Shown here: one piece after another, positions 57,766 to 64,000 of the stretch
How positions within the stretch are numbered: the first letter of the stretch is position 1
Layout: each line of letters opens with the position of its first letter
Assembly (NCBI GenBank): GCA_025677825.1
Contig: JAIXMO010000008.1
Span: forward strand, 620,001-684,000
From: Helicostylum pulchrum
Taxonomy: Eukaryota; Mucoromycota; Mucoromycetes; Mucorales; Mucoraceae
DNA length: 64,000 bases
Direction of reading: 5' to 3'
Made by a program: the position numbers and the translations under genes
The notes under the pieces: model-generated
What the model saw: the letters and a program-made list of their open reading frames with translations, nothing else
Databases searched by the model: none
What the model was told of the DNA's origin: nothing

Positions 57766-58620
57766 ATGCATACTAGTATGACTTACTCAACTGTAACAGA
57801 TATGAAGGCTCGCAAGAGATCATTAACACGCTGTGTAGAATGTCAATCTTCATTCAGACCTCATATCTGGGGTCGTGAAAGTGGTAAAGGACCGGTATGT
57901 GATAAATGTTCTACTGGTAATAATATGATGGAAAAGACAACTATATACCAAGAGGATGAATTACACGAATTCAATTCAAAAGTATCGGACGATAATATCA
58001 TTTGCACAAATTGTCAAGCAACCACCACACCACTTTGGAGAAGAGACGCAACCGGTAAAACAATTTGCAACGCCTGTGGACTTTACTATAAATTACATCA
58101 TGTGCATAGACCAGCTACAATGATGCGTACCGTCATTAAAAGACGAAAAAGATGTCCTTCTACAAACGACAAAAAACGTGTTACCAAATCTCCTTCTCCA
58201 CCAACCAATCGATGGTCGTCCACTTCACCTCTCCGACGCAAATTGAGTTTTGACGATAGTAGTACAGCTAGCAGTGTGAGTAGTAGTACAAGCAGTATCG
58301 AGATGGAAAATCATCATCATATGGGTTGGCAAGATAACAATAGGTTTACTTTACCTCCTATTCACTCTTACCATCCACCTTGCTATCATCATAATGAATC
58401 AAATCAATCACTTCGAACTCAACGCTTAGAACTTCAACAGGAAGTCACAAGGCTATCAAAACTTTTATCTAGCACTGTCGCTAAATTATCTGAAATTGAT
58501 TCTACTATGACGAACCCTTGTGCTTGTGCTAAAAATGATGAAGTGGTCGCCAGATCTCTTTTATCGCTAGCCTCGGCAAAAGAAGGCACTATTCGTCTTC
58601 CTCCTATCTCCGTAAAGTAG
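57766..58620 (+). CDS. GATA-type zinc-finger transcription factor, two fingers
   Basis: Single-exon, 284 aa. A canonical GATA finger lies at about residues 86-110 (CTNCQATTTPLWRRDATGKT, then ICNACGLYYKLHHVHRP; C-x2-C-x17-C-x2-C) followed by a basic tail with KRRKR. A second, atypical finger sits N-terminal at about 23-48 (CVECQSSFRPHIWGRESGKG...CDKC; C-x2-C-x18-C-x2-C) without the TTPLWRR core. Downstream are Ser- and His-rich stretches and a short leucine-heptad helix (LELQQEVTRLSKLLSSTVAKL). Nuclear DNA-binding factor for GATA sites. Two-finger fungal GATA factors include iron regulators (SRE1/URBS1 type), but the Cys-rich segment between the fingers in that type is absent, so the regulon is left open. 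Confidence 0.93.
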   Translation: MHTSMTYSTVTDMKARKRSLTRCVECQSSFRPHIWGRESGKGPVCDKCSTGNNMMEKTTIYQEDELHEFNSKVSDDNIICTNCQATTTPLWRRDATGKTICNACGLYYKLHHVHRPATMMRTVIKRRKRCPSTNDKKRVTKSPSPPTNRWSSTSPLRRKLSFDDSSTASSVSSSTSSIEMENHHHMGWQDNNRFTLPPIHSYHPPCYHHNESNQSLRTQRLELQQEVTRLSKLLSSTVAKLSEIDSTMTNPCACAKNDEVVARSLLSLASAKEGTIRLPPISVK

Positions 58621-58704
58621 AAAAAAAAAATCCTATCAACACTTACACTTTCTCGTTAAAATCATTCATTTTTTTTATACTGTAATCATACCATTTATAT
58701 TTAT

Positions 58705-58730
58705 ACACACACACACACACACACACACAC
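58705..58730. repeat. (AC)13 microsatellite
   Basis: Uninterrupted AC dinucleotides in the 3' flank of the GATA gene. Confidence 0.95.
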
Positions 58731-58857
58731 ATTTTACACATAATAAACAATAAGCAAATTTTATATATACATATATGATTTTTTTTATTTTACTTTACAT
58801 ACACATATATATATAAAAAAGTTTCTAAACGAGTATATATATATTTTTTTTCTTTCT

Positions 58858-60842
58858 TTACTTCTTGACTTCATAAGCTTGTTCATGAGCCTTTTGAGCA
58901 CGGCCAGAAGGATCAGAAGAACAACCCCAATCACCACGAGGAATCCATCTAACGACAGAGGCAGTACAAGCAGGTTGAGGGTACCATTGCTCAAACATGA
59001 CACGGTACATGTAAGCCTCCTTGGTATCAGGAACATCCTTGGTCCATCTTGAGCCAGCCTGAGCCAATTCATCGTCAGAGACCTTGTTTTCACTGACAGC
59101 CTTAAGACTATCAATCCAGCTATAACCTACACCATCAGAGAATTGTTCCTTTTGTCTCCACAAGATGTTATCGGGCAAGTAAGGTTTAGCGGTAGGATCA
59201 TCAGAGGTATCAAAGGCCTTTCTGATAATATACTTTTCCATACGACCAATAGATCTGTTGGGACGCTTCTCCTCGGGCTCAATGTTCATAGAAACTTCAA
59301 GGAACTCCTTATCCAAGAAAGGAACACGAGCTTCAAGACCCCAGGCCATTGTAGACTTGTTGGCACGAAGACAATCAGCAGTATGTAAGTTCTTGACACG
59401 TTGGACACATTCAGAGTGGAAAGAAGCCTTATCGGGAGCTTGATGGAAGTAGAGGTAACCACCAAAGATTTCATCAGCACCTTCACCAGATAAAACCATC
59501 TTGACACCCATAGCCTTGATCTTACGAGATAAAAGGTACATGGGAGTAGAAGCACGAATAGTAGTGACATCGTAGGTTTCAAGATGATAAATGACATCGC
59601 TGACAGCATCAAGTGCTTCTTGAATAGTGAAAGTGTATTCGTGATGAATTGTCTTGAGGTACTTGGCAACTTCTCTAGCGGCAATTAAATCAGGAGCTCC
59701 AGGAAGACCAACAGAGAAAGAGTGAACACCAGGCCAGTACTTGGGACCACCTATTAAAAAGAGAAGAGTTTAGAATTTTCTATTTTTTTTAAACCAATCA
59801 AAAAAACTTACTCTCATCAAAGTTATCATCGTCATTAACATGACCTGAAGAAATCTTTGCAGCTTCTCTAGTAGCAATAGAAGCAATTAAAGAGGAATCC
59901 AAACCACCAGACAATAAAACACCGTAAGGTACTTCAGCCATAAGTCTCTTACGAACAGCCTTTTCAAGAGATTCACGGAGAACCTTATAATCAACAGGGT
60001 TGCTAGGAACCTTGTTCTCATCCCACCAGGTAGGATCGAACCAACGAGTAGTCTCACTTGTCTCGGAATCATAAACATGACCAGGAGGGAAAGCTAAGAT
60101 CTTGTCACACTCTTCGTTCAAAGCCTTAAGCTCAGAAGCAAAGTAAGTGGTTTCGGGCATCTTGCTGTTCCAACCGTAGTAAAGGGTAGTAATACCAATG
60201 GGATCACGGGCAGCGATAACACGGTTACGCTTAACATCCAATAAAACGAAAGAGAAGATACCGTCTAAGTGCTTAACGAGATCAGTACCCATCTCATCGT
60301 ACTAATAAAAAAAAAACGTTTAGTTTTTTCTTTTTCTCTCTCTTTATATATATCTCTCTCTCTTATTCTCTATATATATTTTACCATGTGCATAATAACT
60401 TCACAATCAGAAGTAGTCTTGAATTGATGAGGCTTCTTTAATTGGTTTCTTAAATGCTTGTGGTTATAAATTTCGCCGTTGACACAAAGAACGAGGTTAC
60501 CATCTTCACTGACAAGAGGTTGAGCACCAGATTCTATATAAATTTATGTTAGAATTATTTGATACCACTACCACTACCACCACTCCTTTTTTTTTTAATA
60601 TGTATACGTACCAACACCAACAATAGCTAAACGTTCGTGACAGAAAATGTTGTTCTTGGAGACATGACAACCAGACCAATCGGGACCACGATGTCTAATC
60701 CTATTAACAAAAAAAAAAGGTTAATATCTATATAATAAAACCCTGAATATATAAATTCTTACTTCTTGGAGAGATAGAGAGCGCGTTGACGATAGGCGTC
60801 GACATCACCTTGGTAGTTACAGACAGCAAAAATACCACACAT
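58858..60842 (-). CDS. ASN1: Asparagine synthetase, glutamine-hydrolysing (5 exons)
   Basis: Exons 60842-60763, 60700-60612, 60533-60385, 60301-59812 and 59750-58858 give 566 aa. It makes Asn from Asp, ATP and Gln. The N-terminus MCGIFAV supplies the class II amidotransferase nucleophile Cys2; [16 protein letters not shown] and the [14 protein letters not shown] block complete the glutaminase domain. The synthetase domain shows the ATP-pyrophosphatase loop [40 protein letters not shown] and [13 protein letters not shown]. The C-terminus (WFEQ-type [19 protein letters not shown], then DPSGRAQ) is typical of eukaryotic Asn synthetases. The start is fixed because Cys must be residue 2. Codon use is biased to C-ending codons, indicating high expression. 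Confidence 0.97.
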
Positions 60843-63507
60843 AACGAATATAAAAAGTAACGAAAAGAAGAAGAAAAAGAATTTAAAAGAAAAAAAAACG
60901 TAATTTAAGACATTTTTTTCTTTTTCTGAGACTTCCACAGTGAGTGTCAAAAAAAACTATTACTTGATTTAGTAAAAGTCCCTTTTTTTTTATGCCCGTT
61001 CCCCTTCTTTTTTTTTGTTAACTGTCATATAACTGTATTATTACAACTAGTAAATATATAGAATAGTTTAATTAAAATATAGTGCAAGGTAAAGTGTACT
61101 GTTTTACAGGTAGTTTTTATGGCACTTTAAAACGATGATTTATTAGTGTCAAATGCAGAAGAGGAAAATTGCCCATCATGACTCACAAGAGTTTAGGACT
61201 GCGAAAATTTATTGCGCATAAATTAGTATCATTTTCAGCTAAATATTCTCTCTTTCTCTCTCACTCTCTTTTCGCTTTATTTCTTTTTTTTCATTTTTTT
61301 ATTTCATTTCTTACGCTCCAGTCTGTAAAAAATAAAAATAAAAAAAGTTTTTCTTTTAAACCGTTTGATTTTAGGATTTTATCGGGACAGAAAAACCCCA
61401 CTGCTGAAAAATACGGAGAAAGAAGGGTGCTTTAACTCCGCTTGTAATCTTATCGAAAATAAAAACAAACAAATACTTTTGTAATTATTACCTGTGTAGT
61501 TTTTTATTTTAAACGTCTCTATTTTGTTAAAAAGCATTTTAATCATACAGTAAAGAGTAAAAATAATAATAATCAAAATATCGTATCTGTATATGGTGTC
61601 ACTACCATAGATGTCAAGTAAGCTTGCATGTGTGATTGCACGCCTCCGACATATTATTGGACGGAATAATAAGGGATTGTATTGAACGTTAAATAACCTG
61701 TCAAAAAAAAAATAGCGTTTTTTGTGTGTGTGTGCGTGTGTAAAAAAGGGCTGATAAATCAAGTTTTTTATTTGTTCCTGGGTGTACTGATACCGAGGCC
61801 ATTCACTCTTTTATGCTGATTATTTAATCGCTCGAAGCGGGCATCCCCGCACTTTTAAAATAGCTGCATATATTTACATATGCCCTTTGAATTCAGACTG
61901 GTTGGACGAATTAAAATAAGTCGGTTTGATACGCTTTAACACCATTTTTTTTTTTTGTATTTATGCACTATGTATAGCACCGCTCTTGCATTATTTTCAC
62001 GTCTATAAAAAAAAACATTGTATACTTTTCAATCCGCTAGTATCATATTTCATGACGCTGAATAACTGTATATATTTAGTCAATTTATAAGGACAACGCG
62101 TGCGCTTTATTTGTATTTGAGTCATGTTTGTATAATATAACAAATTAGTTGTAGGTAAAAAGCCTTGGCTGTTACATTTTTGTATTTATACCTTATTTAC
62201 ATGGTAAAGAAGAGGCTGATCACAATTATAGTTTAATTGTTTATTTATTTTTCCAAATAAGAAACCCCCTTTAATTATAAAAAAGAAAAAGTTGTTTCTC
62301 TCTTTTAAAACTGATAAATTGTGAAATGCATAAGATCCTTGTAATCAATACAGTTGCTTTACTCCAGAGGTATACTTCATGCTTATCTTTCTTCTTTAAG
62401 GGAGGAAATATATATGGCAGGTTCCTATGCAGACGGATTTCGATTAAAAAGGGTTTTGACGGAAAGGGACAATTGTGTATATTTAATCATGACAGATTAA
62501 ACCGAAAACGTAATTCTGATCAGTGATAACTATACTAAACAGTTTTTTTTCTTCTTGAATTCATATTTATTTTGACTACTTATCCCGTAATAACTGTCTG
62601 TTTGATTCAATGGCGTTCAATAGATTATGTACGTGCAAATTGTTTTTTTTTTTTTGCCTTTTTTATAATATATTACATAAAGGGATACATGACTTGATTG
62701 TCACGCTATTTAAAAAACCGATTTGAATTGCAAGCGTTGGACCAGTTTCCATAAAGTAGGTTGCTTACGAAAAGTAAGCCATTTTAATCATTGTCCTTTT
62801 TTAACTTAACAAACACTTGTTGGCTTGTTATTTGGTCTGCCGCAATCTCTACCGGAAATGATGGTGATCCAATGTGATGATTTGACAGAGTTATTGAACT
62901 AAACCAACTTTACCCTTTTTGTTTCAACCTTGTTTTTTTTTGGGTCTGTACCACATGTGGTACTTACTTGTGGTAGGTCCAATTATCAAAAAATGTCAAT
63001 AATGAATACAAAAGTCTAGATATACCTATAATGTGAAACGTAACAACAGTAAGATTAGTAAAATAAGTCTTGCTGCCGAAAAATAAAATAAAAATATAAC
63101 GAACAAAAGAGGGGGAAGATCATCAGATTTCGGGGTCTACAAGGAATAAAGGGGAGGGGGGATAAAGTCCAGAAGAATCGGTTGGTTTTGCTGTAAAAAA
63201 AAAAGTTTTATCGGAAAGTTTTTTATTGCTGTCGAAAAGCAGGCAGTAACATTAACTCAAAACCTTTTATATCCAATCATTTAACAATTTTAACCAATCA
63301 AAGTTTTTTATCAATAAATAAATAACACAGTGTAACCTTTAAATCAACACGCCTTTCTCTCTTTGCTTTTTTTTTTTTTTCCCTTTTTCAAATTTTTTCA
63401 CCTATTTTACCTTTTTTTTTTTTTTTATATATAAAACTTGAAAATAAAAAAAAGCAAAGTGAGAAACAAAAAGAAAAATAAAAAAAAAAACTGCAACTAA
63501 TTTTGTT
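60843..63507. other. Gene-poor region, 2.7 kb
   Basis: Asn synthetase promoter side, then AT-rich DNA. It includes a perfect 16-bp palindrome GTACCACATGTGGTAC (62948-62963) followed by a further TTGTGGTAG. A T-rich stretch (63365-63426) precedes the next gene. Short ORFs (for example 62326-62526) show no motif. Confidence 0.5.
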
Positions 63508-64000
63508 ATGAAGCGTTCTACAACTGGCGACTTTTCAACGAATAAAAAACTGTGTCTATCTTCTTCACCCGATAATAACAATAATAATATAACCAGTAAA
63601 ATGACAAGTACCATGGAACACTTGAAGGACATGATATTAAACCTAGATAAAGGAGATTTAGACTACTGTATTACACAACCTATACCAAACGGTGACGATC
63701 AAGATGTAACTATATTACTACACAAAGCTTTGAGAAGCATAGCAAACCGCCAACTAAAATTAGAGACTGAAAACAAGAGGTATCGAATAGCTATCAAGCA
63801 ACAACATCATTTATTAACGCACGATAAAGAGGAAGACAAGCAACCCCTTGTAAATATAAATAAAAGTATTGGAACTCCTGAGGATTGCATTACATCTTTT
63901 CGTGAATCTCCAATGCTGGAAAAATTACAATTAACTTCGTCTGGTAATAAACGTAATATATTACCACTTTTTACTTTTTTTATTTTTTTTATTTTTATTT
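63508..64000 (+). CDS. Hypothetical protein, 3' partial
   Basis: Begins at the ATG of MKRSTTGDFSTNKKLCLSSS and continues open to the window edge, although a likely intron donor GTAATAAA at about 63943 and the T-rich sequence after it suggest exon 1 stops there, after about 145 codons. The visible part is hydrophilic: an N-terminal KRS and KK pair, a poly-Asn patch, helical MEHLKDMILNLDKGDLDYCI, then LLHKALRSIANRQLKLETEN resembling a short coiled coil. No catalytic motif. Family not recognised. Confidence 0.6.
   Translation, partial: MKRSTTGDFSTNKKLCLSSSPDNNNNNITSKMTSTMEHLKDMILNLDKGDLDYCITQPIPNGDDQDVTILLHKALRSIANRQLKLETENKRYRIAIKQQHHLLTHDKEEDKQPLVNINKSIGTPEDCITSFRESPMLEKLQLTSSGNKRNILPLFTFFIFFIFI

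Noticed and set aside
1..64000. CRISPR arrays, bacterial operons or plasmid features
   Set aside because: No regularly spaced repeats and no prokaryotic gene organisation; the sequence is eukaryotic throughout.

Overview
This window comes from the nuclear genome of a filamentous early-diverging fungus, most likely a Mucoromycota species (Mucorales-like). The DNA is AT-rich with many poly-A/T runs. Introns are short (about 50-150 bp, GT..AG) and plentiful. Gene content is fungal (CHS7-type chitin synthase chaperone, tandem GPI-type aspartic proteases, fungal tRNA-Ser) but includes families usually missing from Dikarya: a class C receptor, an Integrator subunit 9 homologue, a CARM1-like methyltransferase and a double HSPA12-like protein. 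This placement is inferred from gene content and style; no rRNA or marker search was possible. Coding regions were rebuilt by hand, joining exons at GT..AG sites that keep the reading frame and the family's conserved motifs.

Layout. 0-4.3 kb: two tandem pepsin-like proteases and an acidic protein of unknown function. 4.9-8.2 kb (-): a 13-exon kinesin. 8.2-11.9 kb: gene-poor, with one tRNA-Ser(AGA). 11.9-16.8 kb: EF-1B beta, a dual-specificity phosphatase, CHS7 and an aldehyde dehydrogenase. 17.4-24.8 kb: an 18-exon class C GPCR with a PH-like tail, mitochondrial ribosomal protein L4/uL29m and a G-protein alpha subunit. 24.8-33.4 kb: a gene desert with a small palindromic MITE-like element and one 75-aa ORF. 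33.4-37.9 kb: a RhoGAP and an MFS sugar transporter. 38.2-54.1 kb: a dense block with MMS19, the HSPA12-like protein, a CARM1-like PRMT, THG1, NOP10, INTS9 and a coiled-coil protein. 54.3-56.6 kb: remains of at least two broken genes. 57.8-60.8 kb: a GATA factor and asparagine synthetase. 60.8-63.5 kb: another gene-poor stretch. 63.5-64 kb: the start of a gene cut by the window edge.

There are no operons. Several pairs are divergent with short shared promoters (CHS7/ALDH 278 bp, NOP10/INTS9 203 bp) or tightly convergent (HSPA12-like/PRMT stop codons 5 bp apart). Functional themes are nutrient sensing and signalling (GPCR, G-alpha, RhoGAP), nuclear RNA processing (INTS9, NOP10, THG1) and secretion or cell wall (proteases, CHS7).

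The most striking observations are two consecutive microexons (6 and 4 nt) that restore the kinesin P-loop motif, 12-, 16- and 24-nt exons in the GPCR, an INTS9 homologue in a fungus, the receptor-PH fusion lying close to a G-alpha gene, the tandem HSPA12-like protein, and the nested-palindrome element at 27.1 kb.
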